Assembly: GCA_014650015.1 (NCBI GenBank)
Contig: BMUD01000003.1
Location: 124,001-188,000 of the forward strand
DNA from: Streptomyces griseoloalbus
GTDB taxonomy: Bacteria > Actinomycetota > Actinomycetes > Streptomycetales > Streptomycetaceae
Direction: 5' to 3'
DNA length: 64,000 bases
Shown: in pieces, positions 53,025 to 62,658 of the stretch
Layout: each line of letters begins with the position of its first letter
How positions within the stretch are numbered: the first letter of the stretch is position 1
Made by a program: the position numbers and the translations under genes
Notes under the pieces: generated by a model
What the model was told of the DNA's origin: nothing
Seen by the model: the letters and a program-made list of their open reading frames with translations, nothing else
The model's database searches: none

Positions 53025-54257
53025 TCACACCGCCCCGGGCCGGCCCACGGCGACGACCTCGCCGATGACGATGACGGCGGGCGGCCTGACCTCCTGCGCG
53101 ACGACCGTCCCGGCGACCGTGGCGAGGGTGGCGTCGACCCGGCGCTGCGCGGCCGTGGTCCCTTCCTGGACGAGGGCGACCGGGGTGTCGGGGGACTTGC
53201 CGTGGGCGACCAGGGTCTCGGCGATCCGGCCGATCTTGTCGACGCCCATCAGCACCACCAGGGTGCCGGTCAGCTTCGCCAGGGACGGCCAGTCGACCAG
53301 GGAACGCTCGTCGTCGGGGGCGACATGACCGCTGACCACGGTGAACTCGTGCGCCACACCGCGGTGGGTGACCGGGATGCCGGCCGCGCCCGGGACCGAG
53401 ATGGAGCTGGAGATGCCCGGGACGACGGTGCACGGGATGCCCGCCTCGGCGAGCGCCTGGAGCTCCTCCATGCCGCGCCCGAAGACGTAGGGGTCGCCGC
53501 CCTTGAGCCGGACCACCGACTTGCCCTGCCGGGCGTGCTCGATCAGCGCGTTGTTGATGGCCTCCTGGGCCATGAACCGGCCGTAGGGGATCTTCGCCGC
53601 GTCGATCACCTCGACGTGCGGCGGGAGTTCGGCGAGCAGGTCGCGCGGGCCGAGCCGGTCGGCGATGACGACATCGGCCTCGGCGAGCAGCCTGCGGCCG
53701 CGCACCGTGATCAGGTCCGGGTCGCCGGGACCGCCGCCGACGAGGGCGACGCCCGGGGTGCGGGTGCGGTGGTGCGGGGCGACGAGGGTGCCGTCGCGCA
53801 GACCCTCGACCACGGCGTCGCGGATGGCGGCGGTGTGACGGGGATCGCGGCCCTTGGCGTCGGTGGTGAGGACGGCCACCGTGACGCCCTCGCTGTGCCC
53901 GGTCGCCGGGGTCCAGGCGGTGGCCCGGTCGGCGTCGTCGGAGCGGACGCACCAGACACGGTGGCGCTCGGCCTCGGCGGAGGCCCGCGTGTTGGCCTCG
54001 GGGTCGCTGGTCGCGATCAGGGCGTACCAGGCGTCCGCGAGGTCGCCGTCGGCGTAGCCGCGCCGCTCCCAGGTGATCTCGCCCGCGTCGGCCATGGCCT
54101 CGACGGAGGGGGTCGCCCCGGGGGACACCAGGAGGACGTCCGCGCCGGCCGCGATGAGGGCGGGGAGGCGGCGCTGGGCGACCTGTCCACCGCCGAGCAC
54201 GACCACTCGGCGGCCGGTGAGGCGGAGGCCCACGGGGTAGGCGGGGTGTTCGGCCAT
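53025..54257 (-). CDS. cobA: Bifunctional siroheme-type dehydrogenase and uroporphyrinogen-III C-methyltransferase
   Basis: 410 residues. N-terminal ~150: NAD-binding Met8/CysG-like domain (RRVVVLGGGQVAQRRLPALIAAGADVLLVSP). C-terminal ~165-410: SUMT (GVALVGGGPGDPDLITVRGRRLLAEADVV, KGGDPYVFGRGMEE, VVPGISSSISVP). It makes precorrin-2 for cobalamin and probably also handles siroheme. The CysG layout lacks part of the ferrochelatase region, so whether iron or cobalt is inserted cannot be told. It lies between the methyltransferase and cobT genes, all read leftwards. Confidence 0.92.
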   Translation of the reverse strand: MAEHPAYPVGLRLTGRRVVVLGGGQVAQRRLPALIAAGADVLLVSPGATPSVEAMADAGEITWERRGYADGDLADAWYALIATSDPEANTRASAEAERHRVWCVRSDDADRATAWTPATGHSEGVTVAVLTTDAKGRDPRHTAAIRDAVVEGLRDGTLVAPHHRTRTPGVALVGGGPGDPDLITVRGRRLLAEADVVIADRLGPRDLLAELPPHVEVIDAAKIPYGRFMAQEAINNALIEHARQGKSVVRLKGGDPYVFGRGMEELQALAEAGIPCTVVPGISSSISVPGAAGIPVTHRGVAHEFTVVSGHVAPDDERSLVDWPSLAKLTGTLVVLMGVDKIGRIAETLVAHGKSPDTPVALVQEGTTAAQRRVDATLATVAGTVVAQEVRPPAVIVIGEVVAVGRPGAV

Positions 54258-54407
54258 GAGGGTGCGGCTCCTCGTACGGGCGGCGTGCGTGGGGCGCTAC
54301 GGCACTGGAGCAGCCCTGACGTGCGGATTCTAGAGGGGGTGTTCAGCGTACGGCGGGGCGGGCCGGACGGCGACGGTGCGCCGCGGGTACCCGCCCCGGT
54401 CCGGACG

Positions 54408-57400
54408 CTACTTCTCGGTGACGCCCGCCGAGTCGAACGTCGCCACTTCGTGCATGGCCCGCGCCGTGCTCTGCACCAGCGGCAGGGCGAGCAGCGCGCC
54501 GGTGCCCTCGCCGAGCCGCAGGTCGAGGTCGACCAGGGGGCGCAGGCCCAGCTTGTTGAGGGCGGCGACATGACCGGGCTCGGCGCTGCGGTGCCCCGCG
54601 ATGCAGGCGGCCAGGACCTCGGGGGCGATGGCCCGGGCCACCAGGGCGGCGGCGCCGGCGCTCACGCCGTCCAGGATGACCGGCGTACGCAGCGACGCCC
54701 CGCCGAGGAGCAGGCCGACCATGGCCGCGTGTTCGAAGCCGCCGACTGCGGCCAGGACGCCGATGGGGTCGGCCGGATCCGGCTGGTGGACGTCGAGGGC
54801 GCGGCGCACGACCTCCGTCTTGCGGGCGAGGGTCTCGTCGTTGATGCCGGTGCCGCGGCCGGTGACCTCGGCCGGGTCGGCGCCGGTGAAGACGGAGATG
54901 AGGGCGGCGGACGCGGTGGTGTTCGCGATGCCCATCTCGCCGGTCAGCAGGGCCTTGTTGCCGGCCGCGACCAGGTCGCGCGCGGTCTCGATGCCCACCT
55001 CGATGGCCTTCTTGGCCTCCTCGCGGGTCATCGCGGGGCCGGTGGTCATGTCGGACGTGCCGGCGCGGATCTTGCGCGGCAGCAGACCGGGCGTGGCCGG
55101 GAGGTCGGAGGAGACGCCCACGTCGACGACGCAGACCTCGGCGCCCACCTGCGCGGCGAAGGCGTTGCAGACCGCTCCCCCGCCGAGGAAGTTGGCGACC
55201 ATCTGGGCCGTGACCTCCTGCGGCCAGGGGGTGACGCCCTGGGCGTGCACCCCGTGGTCGCCTGCGAAGATCGCGACGGCCGCGGGCTCGGGGATCGGCG
55301 GCGGGCACTGACGGGACAGTCCGGACAGCTGGGCGGAGATGATCTCCAGCATGCCGAGCGCGCCGGCGGGCTTGGTCATGCGCTTCTGGCGCTCCCACGC
55401 CTCGCCGAGCGCCTTGGCGTCCAGCGGGCGGATGTGCGCGACGGTCTCGGCAAGCAGGTCGTGGGGTTCCTCTCCGGGCAGGGCGCGACGGCCGTACGTC
55501 TCCTCGTGCACGACCCAGGACAGCGGGCGGCGCTTGGACCAGCCGGCCTGCATCAGCTCGGGCTCGTCCGGGAACTCGTCGACGTACCCCACGCACAGGT
55601 AGGCGACGACCTCCAGGTGCTCGGGCAGGCCGAGGACGCGGACCATCTCGCGCTCGTCGAAGAAGCTGACCCAGCCGACGCCGAGGCCCTCGGCGCGTGC
55701 GGCGAGCCAGAGGTTCTCCACGGCGAGCGCGGACGAGTACGGCGCCATCTGCGGCTGCGTGTGGCGGCCGAGGGTGTGCCGGCCGCCGCGCGTCGGGTCG
55801 GCGGTGACGACGATGTTCACGGGGGTGTCGAGGATGGCCTCGATCTTCAGTTCCTTGAACTGCTTCGCCCTGCCCTTGGGAAGGGACTTGGCGTAGGCGT
55901 CGCGCTGGCGCATGGCCAGTTCGTGCATGCTGCGCCGGGTCTCGGCGGAGCGGATGACGACGAAGTCCCAGGGCTGGGAGTGGCCGACGGAGGGCGCGGT
56001 GTGGGCGGCCTCCAGGACGCGGAGCAGCACCTCGTGCGGGATGGGGTCGCCGCGGAAGCCGTTGCGGATGTCCCGGCGCTCGCGCATGACCTTCAGCACG
56101 GCCTCGCGCTCGGCGTCGTCGTAGCCGGGGGCGGCCGGGCCGGCGGGCGGTGCCGCTTCGGCCTGTGCTTCGGCCTGGTCTTCCCCTTCCGCCCCCACGC
56201 CGGCGCCCAGGGTGTCCAGGTCCTCCGGGCTCTGCGCCGACTCGGCGTCCGGCGGGGCCGGTACGGTCACGCCTCGCGGTGGGGTGGGCGCGAGATGCGG
56301 TGTGGTGGGCACGGTGCCGTCCACGGGGACGAACTGCCCCAGGGGCTGGTCCGGGTCGGGTTCCAGGGGGACGGTGCCGGGGAGGGGCGTGGTGGGGGTC
56401 TGCTGGGGGCCCTGGACCGGATGCGTGTCCGCCGTGGCCGGCGCGGACGGCGCCGTGTCGGTCTCGGGTGCGGTGGTGACGGCGGACGGGTCGGACGCGT
56501 CCGGGTCGGGGCCGGGCACGGGCTCGGTGACGGCAGCGGAAGCCGCGGTGGCTGCGGCGTCGACCGCTTCCTCGGGAGCGTGCAGTGCCTCCGGGCCGGC
56601 GGAGGCCGGGGCCGGGGTCTGGGTCGTGGGTGCCTCGGCCGGGATCCCCTCGGGGGCTTCGTCGCCCGCCGTCCCGGGGGCGGGTGCGACGGCGTCGGCC
56701 GGTTCCGGGACGGCCTGAGCCGTGTCCGCCTCGACCGTGGCGGCCGGGCCGGGAACTGCCGCGGGCGCGGCGGCAACGGGCGCGGTGGTGTCCGGTTCCG
56801 CGGCGGAGGTCTCGGGGAGCGCGTCGGCGCCCGGCCCGTGGGGGGCCTGCGTCTCCTCCGCGTCCCGGGGGTGCTCCGGCACGATGACCTCGTCCCCCGG
56901 TTCCCGAGCGGCCTGCGGCGCCGCCGGTCCCTGGGCGTCCTTTGGCGTCGCGGCGTCCCCGTCCGGTACCTGGGCGCCCGAGGCCGCCTCGGTCTCCTGG
57001 GCGTGCTCCGATGCGGCAGCTTCGGCGCCCGGCGTGGGCATCTGCGCCTCCACGGTGTGCTCCGGCACGGTGGCCTCGGAGGCCGGTGCCTGAGCGGCCC
57101 GGGACGCAGGGCCCTGCGCATCCTCCGGCGTCGCGGCCTCCGCGCCCGGTACCTGAGCGCCCGCACTCTCCCCGGTCTCCTGGGCGTGCTCCGGAACAGC
57201 GGCCTCCGTGGACGGCACGGTCGCGGGCGCGGGTGCCTCGGTTTCTCCGGACGCCTCCGCCGGCTGGACGTGCTCCGCCGCCTGGACGTGTTCCGCCGCA
57301 GCGACTTCGGCATCCGGCGTCCCGGCGGCCTGCGGCGCGTCGGGCCCCTGCGGGTGTTCCGCCGCGGCCGAATCCGCCGTCGGATCCTGTGCGACCTCCG

Positions 57401-58535
57401 GCCCCTGGGCCTCCTCCGGAACAGCGGCCTGCGCGGACGGCTCGGTCGCGGGCGCCTGGGACGCGTCGGCCGTCCGGACGGTCCCCGGCGCGGCGGCGTC
57501 GGCTCCCGCCATCTGCTCGGCCTGCGGCGCAGCGGGCGGCTGTGCGTACTCCGGTGCTCCCGCGACGGGCTCGGCCTGCGGCGCGGCGGCCCCGTGCACG
57601 TACTCTTCCGCGGCGGGCGCCGCGCCCGGCACCTGGGATGCCTCCGGCCCCTGGACCTGCTCCGACACAGCGGCCTGCGTGGACGGCGCGGCCCCCGGGG
57701 CGGACGCCTCGATCGTCGGGGCGTGGCCCGGCACGGTGGCCTGCGGCGCCTCGGGCTCCGGGGCGTGGCCCGGCTCGGCGGCGGGGGCGGTGGGCCGGGT
57801 GTGGTCCACCACCCCGACGGGGGTGCCCGGGACGGCGTGGGGTGTCGCGGCCTCGGCAGCGCCGGTGCCCACGGGGGCGTCATGGCCGAAGTCCCCGGCC
57901 GCACCCTCGGTGTCCTGCGCGGCGACCGCCTCCGTGGCCACGCGGGTGACGACCGCCTGTGCCGCGTCCACCGGCTCCGGCGACGGAACAACCGTTTCCG
58001 CAGCCGCCGCCCCCGCGCTCACCGTGGCCTGCGCGCCCCAGGGCGCCGCTGCCTGCGGAGCCGCCGCCTCGCGCGCGCGCGGGACGTCGAGGTACTCGGG
58101 GCCGAGGGTCGGCGGGCCGGCCTGACGGGCCGGCAGGTCCGCGGGGCCGCGGTCGGCGAGGGAGCGGACCGGGCCGGCGGAGAGGTCGGGGATGGGCGGG
58201 CCGAGGTGCAGCGGGCGGCGCGGCGCGGCCGACGCCGACTGCGGCGGGTCGGGGAGCCGGACGCCGCCGAGGTCGACCGAGCCGCTGTCGCGGCCGGCCA
58301 TCTCGTGCGGGCCCGGCTCGTGCACGGTCTCGACAACCGGCTCGGGCGGGGGCGGGGCGATCTCGTTGCCCCAGGCGCCCTGGGCGCCGGGCAGCAAGAG
58401 GTCTTCGTCCTCGGCCGGACTGGCCGGACTGTCGGAGAGGTAGGTGTACGTGCCGGGCGCGGGGACGCCCGGCTGCTCCACCATGCCTGCGTTCTCCGGC
58501 AGTCCCTCGCCCGGGACCTGGCCGGTGTCGGTCAT
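54408..58535 (-). CDS. cobT: BluB-CobT fusion with very long low-complexity N-terminus
   Basis: 1375 residues from ATG at 58535 (GAGGGG ribosome-binding site). Residues ~1-800 are Ala/Pro/Glu/Thr/Gln-rich and repetitive, with recurring VPEHAQ-, TPEDAQGP- and GAQVPG-like units: probably disordered. Residues ~805-1020 are a BluB/nitroreductase domain (RRDIRNGFRGDPIPHEVLLRVLEAAHTAPSVG; GVGWVSFFDE), which fragments FMNH2 to 5,6-dimethylbenzimidazole. Residues ~1025-1375 are CobT (KPAGALGMLE; GEMGIANTTASA; catalytic Glu in LRLGEGTGALLALPLV), which makes alpha-ribazole phosphate. Substrate channelling between consecutive lower-ligand steps is plausible. The opposite strand is open over the whole length only because of GC bias. 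Confidence 0.9.
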   Translation of the reverse strand: MTDTGQVPGEGLPENAGMVEQPGVPAPGTYTYLSDSPASPAEDEDLLLPGAQGAWGNEIAPPPPEPVVETVHEPGPHEMAGRDSGSVDLGGVRLPDPPQSASAAPRRPLHLGPPIPDLSAGPVRSLADRGPADLPARQAGPPTLGPEYLDVPRAREAAAPQAAAPWGAQATVSAGAAAAETVVPSPEPVDAAQAVVTRVATEAVAAQDTEGAAGDFGHDAPVGTGAAEAATPHAVPGTPVGVVDHTRPTAPAAEPGHAPEPEAPQATVPGHAPTIEASAPGAAPSTQAAVSEQVQGPEASQVPGAAPAAEEYVHGAAAPQAEPVAGAPEYAQPPAAPQAEQMAGADAAAPGTVRTADASQAPATEPSAQAAVPEEAQGPEVAQDPTADSAAAEHPQGPDAPQAAGTPDAEVAAAEHVQAAEHVQPAEASGETEAPAPATVPSTEAAVPEHAQETGESAGAQVPGAEAATPEDAQGPASRAAQAPASEATVPEHTVEAQMPTPGAEAAASEHAQETEAASGAQVPDGDAATPKDAQGPAAPQAAREPGDEVIVPEHPRDAEETQAPHGPGADALPETSAAEPDTTAPVAAAPAAVPGPAATVEADTAQAVPEPADAVAPAPGTAGDEAPEGIPAEAPTTQTPAPASAGPEALHAPEEAVDAAATAASAAVTEPVPGPDPDASDPSAVTTAPETDTAPSAPATADTHPVQGPQQTPTTPLPGTVPLEPDPDQPLGQFVPVDGTVPTTPHLAPTPPRGVTVPAPPDAESAQSPEDLDTLGAGVGAEGEDQAEAQAEAAPPAGPAAPGYDDAEREAVLKVMRERRDIRNGFRGDPIPHEVLLRVLEAAHTAPSVGHSQPWDFVVIRSAETRRSMHELAMRQRDAYAKSLPKGRAKQFKELKIEAILDTPVNIVVTADPTRGGRHTLGRHTQPQMAPYSSALAVENLWLAARAEGLGVGWVSFFDEREMVRVLGLPEHLEVVAYLCVGYVDEFPDEPELMQAGWSKRRPLSWVVHEETYGRRALPGEEPHDLLAETVAHIRPLDAKALGEAWERQKRMTKPAGALGMLEIISAQLSGLSRQCPPPIPEPAAVAIFAGDHGVHAQGVTPWPQEVTAQMVANFLGGGAVCNAFAAQVGAEVCVVDVGVSSDLPATPGLLPRKIRAGTSDMTTGPAMTREEAKKAIEVGIETARDLVAAGNKALLTGEMGIANTTASAALISVFTGADPAEVTGRGTGINDETLARKTEVVRRALDVHQPDPADPIGVLAAVGGFEHAAMVGLLLGGASLRTPVILDGVSAGAAALVARAIAPEVLAACIAGHRSAEPGHVAALNKLGLRPLVDLDLRLGEGTGALLALPLVQSTARAMHEVATFDSAGVTEK

Positions 58536-58903
58536 GCGTACCCCTCGCCCATCGGTTAGTGCTCCTACGACCAGCTCACCCGGAACGGCGCACCGACCGC
58601 CCCACACTGAAGAACGAGCGTGCGTCCCCAGCGGCACGAACGGCCCGTCCGAAAAAGGCGACAAAGCCATTCACTGGCATTGTCGCGGCCGCACGGCCGT
58701 CGCGTCAGCTTGATCGGCGACGGTTCCGCTGTGGACTGCGCCACGTTGCGCGTCCTCCGGTTCTGCCGTACCACACACACCTCAAAACGGGCGCGCTTTC
58801 TGGGACATTGACCGACGAAGCGCCGGGTGTCCGAGTGCGGTACAACGATCGGCCAGCCTACCGCGCGCGGTACGACAACCCGATCACGGGGACGGCTACC
58901 GGA
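58536..58903. other. Intergenic region upstream of the BluB-CobT gene
   Basis: About 370 bases. It should hold the promoter and leader of the cobT gene. I looked for a cobalamin riboswitch on the minus strand and found no convincing B12 box or core. A small GCCATTCACTGGC partial palindrome lies at 58667-58679. No gene recognised. Confidence 0.45.
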
Positions 58904-60115
58904 TCAGTTGCCGCGCGCGGGCAGCACCCCGCTGAGCAGGAACGCGACGCTCCGTTCCTTCTCCGTCCAGGCCCGGGTGTCGAGTTCGACGGACTGGAGA
59001 AGGGCGCACTCGACCTCGTAGCCGTGCTCCGTCAGGGTCCGGCCGATGAGTTCGGCCGCGTCGCGGGTCGCGGCGTCCGCGACGATGCGCTGCGGGCGGC
59101 GGTCGGCGACCGCGGAGACCACGGCCGCTCCCCCGCCGCCGACCCGGACGACATCCGGCTCGGGGAGGTTCTCCAGTACGTGCGGGGCGGTGCCGTGGAC
59201 GATCTGGAGCTGGACGCCGTGCCGTCGGGCGGTGGAGTCGGTGCGGGCGCAGGCGCGCGGGTCGCTGTCGACGGCAATGACGGCGGCGCCGGCGCGGGCG
59301 GCATCGGTGGCGAAGGCGCCGCTGCCGCAGCCGATGTCCCAGACGAGGTCGCCGAGCCTCGGTCCGAGCCGCACGAGTTGGGAGGTGCGCAGCGGTTCCC
59401 GCTCGCCCTCGCCGAGTTCGCCGCCGTACTCCTCGGCCGGCAGCGACCAGCCGCGCGGGCCGCCGGCGGGGTCGCGTCCGGCGATCCAGCCGCCGGACTC
59501 GCCCGCCCCGACCGGTCCGCCGATGACGATCACCACGTTGGGGTCGCGCCAGGTGTGGTCGGCGGCCTTGTCCGAGGTGACGACGGTGACCTGTTCGCGT
59601 TCGGTGCCGAGTTCCTCGCAGATGACGAAGGTGCGGTGGATGCCCTCCATGAGCAGCCCCAGTTCCGCGGGGCCGGCGCCGGGCGAGGTGAGGACCGCCA
59701 CTTTGGTGTGGGCCCGGCATACGTTCACCGCGCGGCGCAGGGTGCGCGGGTGCGCGACCACCACGTGGGCGTCGTCCCACGGCATTCCGGCACGGGCGAA
59801 GGCGGCGGCGACCGAGGAGACGGCGGGGTCGACCTCGACCTCCAGGCCGAACTCCGGTGCGCGCAGGGTCCGTACGACACCGAAGAAGCCGGGGTCGCCG
59901 TCGGCGAGGACGACCGCCGTGCCGCGGTGGGCGGCGATGCGGCGGGCGGCGAGGACGACGGACCCGAGCCGGATGCGCTCGGCGCCCGGGGGCACCTCGG
60001 GCAGTGCCAGGTGGTGGGAGGCGCCGGCCACCAGCGTGGCGGCGCCCAGCGCGGCGCGTGCCGCGGCGGTCAGCGGCGAGCCGTCCCAGCCGATCACCGT
60101 GACCCGGTCCGCCAT
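58904..60115 (-). CDS. cobL: Precorrin-6Y C5,15-methyltransferase (decarboxylating), CbiE-CbiT fusion
   Basis: 403 residues. N-terminal CbiE half (VIGWDGSPLTAAARAALGAATLVAG ... ILTSPGAGPAEL-type region) methylates C5; C-terminal CbiT half, SAM-binding DIGCGSGAFATDAARAGAAVIAVDSD, methylates C15 and removes the C12 acetate. Acts late in the corrin ring pathway. It is read in the same direction as cobT and cobA but separated by 368 bases. The start is ATG at 60115. Confidence 0.93.
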   Translation of the reverse strand: MADRVTVIGWDGSPLTAAARAALGAATLVAGASHHLALPEVPPGAERIRLGSVVLAARRIAAHRGTAVVLADGDPGFFGVVRTLRAPEFGLEVEVDPAVSSVAAAFARAGMPWDDAHVVVAHPRTLRRAVNVCRAHTKVAVLTSPGAGPAELGLLMEGIHRTFVICEELGTEREQVTVVTSDKAADHTWRDPNVVIVIGGPVGAGESGGWIAGRDPAGGPRGWSLPAEEYGGELGEGEREPLRTSQLVRLGPRLGDLVWDIGCGSGAFATDAARAGAAVIAVDSDPRACARTDSTARRHGVQLQIVHGTAPHVLENLPEPDVVRVGGGGAAVVSAVADRRPQRIVADAATRDAAELIGRTLTEHGYEVECALLQSVELDTRAWTEKERSVAFLLSGVLPARGN

Positions 60116-60243
60116 CGTCGTCAGTCTCCTGGGGTTTTCGCAGGTCGTCGTCGGCTGTCCCGCCCTGGGGCGGGTTTGCTGAGGTTACCTGGTGCGGCCA
60201 TGAACCGCTGCGGCGGTATCGCGGGCGGCGGGTCCCCGGGAGG

Positions 60244-60882
60244 TCAGTTCCAGTCCGTGTAGCCGGTGAACCCGCTGGTGTCGGCCAGGTGTCCGTCCGC
60301 GCCCTCGATGTCCTCGGGCAGCAGGCTCCATACGATGAAGTCGGTGCGTATGTCGCTCCAGCCGCCGTCGTCGGTGCGGACGTGGGCTATGCAGGCGTTG
60401 CGGAGCACGCCCTCGCTGATGCAGCCGATCTTCTGGGCGACCTGCTGGGAGGCGGTGTTGTCGGCGGCGGTGCGCAGTTCGATGCGTTCGAGTCTCTGGT
60501 CGCCGAAGAGCCACTGGGCGGTGGCGAGCGCGGCCTCGGAGGCGTAGCCCTCGCCGCGCGCCCAGGGGGCGATGATGTACGACAGTTCGGTGGACCGCAC
60601 GTGCCAGTTGGTCTTGGTCAGCTGGATGATGCCGACCAGGCGCTGGGTGAGGAACTCGGTGACGGCGAGGTCGAGTCCGCGGCCGGCCTCGCGCTCCGCG
60701 GGGGCGTGCTCGGTGATCCAGCCGTGGGCGGCCTGCTCGGTGAACGGCTGGGGGACGTCGGTCCAGGCGGCGACCTGGTCGTCGTTCATCATCGCGGCGA
60801 GGGCGGGGACGTCGTCCGTGTCGAGGGGACGCAGCACCAACCGCTCCGTGCTGATGGAGATGTTGGGGAAGGTGCTCGTCAT
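60244..60882 (-). CDS. RimJ/RimL-type GNAT acetyltransferase
   Basis: 212 residues. ISTERLVLRPLDTDDVPALAAMM is the standard start of the RimJ/RimL branch; SYIIAPWARGEGYASEAALATAQWLF holds the acetyl-CoA loop, and AADNTASQQVAQKIGCISEGVLRN the typical closing helix. Substrate unknown. The 128-base gap to cobL and the divergent function argue that it is a separate unit. Confidence 0.9.
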   Translation of the reverse strand: MTSTFPNISISTERLVLRPLDTDDVPALAAMMNDDQVAAWTDVPQPFTEQAAHGWITEHAPAEREAGRGLDLAVTEFLTQRLVGIIQLTKTNWHVRSTELSYIIAPWARGEGYASEAALATAQWLFGDQRLERIELRTAADNTASQQVAQKIGCISEGVLRNACIAHVRTDDGGWSDIRTDFIVWSLLPEDIEGADGHLADTSGFTGYTDWN

Positions 60883-60960
60883 GCGCCGCTCCGTAACCTG
60901 AGAGACCGTCGGGTGCTGCTGAACTGCCCAGCATGCAGCATGAAAGCACCGAACCGCACG

Positions 60961-60995
60961 ACGGGGTCCACTCCCTGCAGCGGAGTGGACCCCGT
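60961..60995 (-). terminator. Terminator of the metNIQ operon
   Basis: 14-bp perfect stem ACGGGGTCCACTCC / GGAGTGGACCCCGT with a 7-base loop, 34 bases after the metQ stop. Confidence 0.8.
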
Positions 60996-61029
60996 GAGTG
61001 GCCGGCGTGCCGGACCGGAGGAAGGCGGA

Positions 61030-61857
61030 TCAGAAGGAGGCGAGGACGGAACCGGCGTACTTGTCCTCGATGAACTTCTTCACCTCGGGGGAGGTGAGGA
61101 GCTCGGCGAGCTTCTTCACGCGCGGGTCGTCCTCGTTGCCCTCCTTGACCGCGAGGAGGTTGCTGTTCGGGTTGCCCTTGGCGGACTCGAGGACCAGGGC
61201 GTCCTTCGCGGGCTTGAGGTCGGCCTCGATGGCGTAGTTGCCGTTGACGACCGCGGCGTCGACGTCGTCCAGGGAGCGCGGCGTCTGGGCGGCCTCCAGC
61301 TCCTTGAACTTCAGGTTCTTCGGGTTCTTGGTGATGTCCGCGGGGGTCGCCGCGGTGCCGACGCCGTCCTTGAGGGTGAGGAGCCCGTTGGCGGCGAGCA
61401 GCTGCAGGGCGCGCCCCTCGTTGACGGTGTCGTTGGGGATCGCGACGGTCGCACCGCTCTTGAGCTCTTCGGCCTTGTCGGCCTTGTGCGAGTACAGGCC
61501 GAGCGGCTCCAGGTGCACGTCGACGACGGACACGACGTGGGTGCCGTTCTTCTTGTTGAAGTCGTCGAGGTACGGCTGGGTCTGGAAGAAGTTGGCGCCG
61601 ACCGAGCCGTCCTCCGTCGCCGTGTTCGGCGTGACGTAGTCGGTGAACTCCTTGACCTCGAGGTCGAGGCCGGCCTTCTCCGCGAGGTTGTCCTTGACGA
61701 AGGTCAGGATCTCGGCGTGCGGCACGGGGCTCGCGGCGACGATCAGCGGGCCGGAGGTGTCGGAGGCGGCGTCCTGCTCCGAGCCGCAGGCGGTGAGCCC
61801 GAGGGTGAGGGCTCCGGCGGCGAGGACGGCGGTGGTGATCTTGGCGGTGTTACGCAC
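61030..61857 (-). CDS. metQ: Methionine-binding lipoprotein MetQ (NlpA family)
   Basis: 275 residues. Lipoprotein signal with lipobox LTAC (Cys ~24). NlpA core: PLIVAASPVPHAEILTFVKDNLAEKAGLDLEVKEFTDYVTPN, FFQTQPYLDDFNKKNGTHVV, VAIPNDTVNEGRALQLLAANGLLTLKDG. Captures methionine for MetNI. It follows metI by 63 bases and ends at a strong terminator. Confidence 0.93.
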   Translation of the reverse strand: MRNTAKITTAVLAAGALTLGLTACGSEQDAASDTSGPLIVAASPVPHAEILTFVKDNLAEKAGLDLEVKEFTDYVTPNTATEDGSVGANFFQTQPYLDDFNKKNGTHVVSVVDVHLEPLGLYSHKADKAEELKSGATVAIPNDTVNEGRALQLLAANGLLTLKDGVGTAATPADITKNPKNLKFKELEAAQTPRSLDDVDAAVVNGNYAIEADLKPAKDALVLESAKGNPNSNLLAVKEGNEDDPRVKKLAELLTSPEVKKFIEDKYAGSVLASF

Positions 61858-61920
61858 GAAAAGTGCCTTTCCTTGGTGGTGCGACCCGGTCTTGTGTGAG
61901 ACGGGGAGTCCTGGGGGGAG

Positions 61921-62658
61921 TCAGGCGACCTTGCTGACGTCGGCCGCGGCGGGCTCCTTGGCCTTCAGCAGCCGCAGCCTTGGCGAGGAGCCCGAGCGGC
62001 CGCCGCGGCGGTGCAGGGCGCGGGCGGCGTAGTCGCCGGCGAACTGGATGAGCGAGATGACCACGGCGAGGATCGCGACGGTGATCCACATCAGGCCGGT
62101 GTCGAAGCGCTGGTAGCCGTAGCGGACGGCGAGGTCGCCGAGTCCGCCGCCGCCGACGGTGCCGGCCATGGCCGAGTAGCCGATCAGCGCGATGATCGTG
62201 GTGGTGGTGCTGGCGATCAGCGAGGGCAGCGCCTCGGGGACGAGGACCTTGCGGACGATGGTCCAGGTGTTGCCGCCCATCGCCTGCACGGCCTCGACGA
62301 GTCCGTGGTCCACCTCGCGCACGGCCGTCTCGACGAGCCGGGCGAAGAAGGGGATGCCGCCGATGGCGAGCGGCACGATCGCGGCCTCGCTGCCGATGGT
62401 GGTGCCGGTGACCCAGCGGGTGAAGTTCATCAGGGCGACCATGAGGATGATGAACGGCAGCGAGCGGCCGATGTTCACGATCTGCCCGATGACCTTGTTC
62501 ACCACGGTGTTCTGCAGTAGTCCCCCCTTGTCGGTGAGGACGAGCAGGACGCCGAGCGGGAGGCCGCCGACGACGGCGATGAGGGTGGACCAGCCGACCA
62601 TCACCAGCGTCTCGGTACAGGCCTGTTCGAGCAGCGGCTGCATCGTGGACCAGGTCAC
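61921..62658 (-). CDS. metI: Methionine ABC transporter permease MetI
   Basis: 245 residues, five TM helices. LLEQACTETLVMVGWSTLIAVVGGLPLGVLLVLTD start, VGRSLPFIILMVALMNF-type NIGRSLPFIILMVAL, and coupling loop VDHGLVEAVQAMGGNTWTIVRKVLVPEALPSLI. A basic C-terminal extension follows. The GTG at 62658 overlaps the metN stop by four bases. The longer open frame to 63753 is the metN shadow. Confidence 0.93.
   Translation of the reverse strand: MTWSTMQPLLEQACTETLVMVGWSTLIAVVGGLPLGVLLVLTDKGGLLQNTVVNKVIGQIVNIGRSLPFIILMVALMNFTRWVTGTTIGSEAAIVPLAIGGIPFFARLVETAVREVDHGLVEAVQAMGGNTWTIVRKVLVPEALPSLIASTTTTIIALIGYSAMAGTVGGGGLGDLAVRYGYQRFDTGLMWITVAILAVVISLIQFAGDYAARALHRRGGRSGSSPRLRLLKAKEPAAADVSKVA

Noticed and set aside
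53007-58559. 1850-codon open frame on the plus strand opposite cobA and cobT
   Set aside because: It runs antisense to clear BluB, CobT and SUMT domains and has Gly/Arg/Val-rich composition with no domain. It is an effect of GC-rich third positions.
58536-58903. Possible cobalamin riboswitch upstream of the BluB-CobT gene
   Set aside because: No convincing B12 box or conserved core could be aligned; only a short partial palindrome is present.
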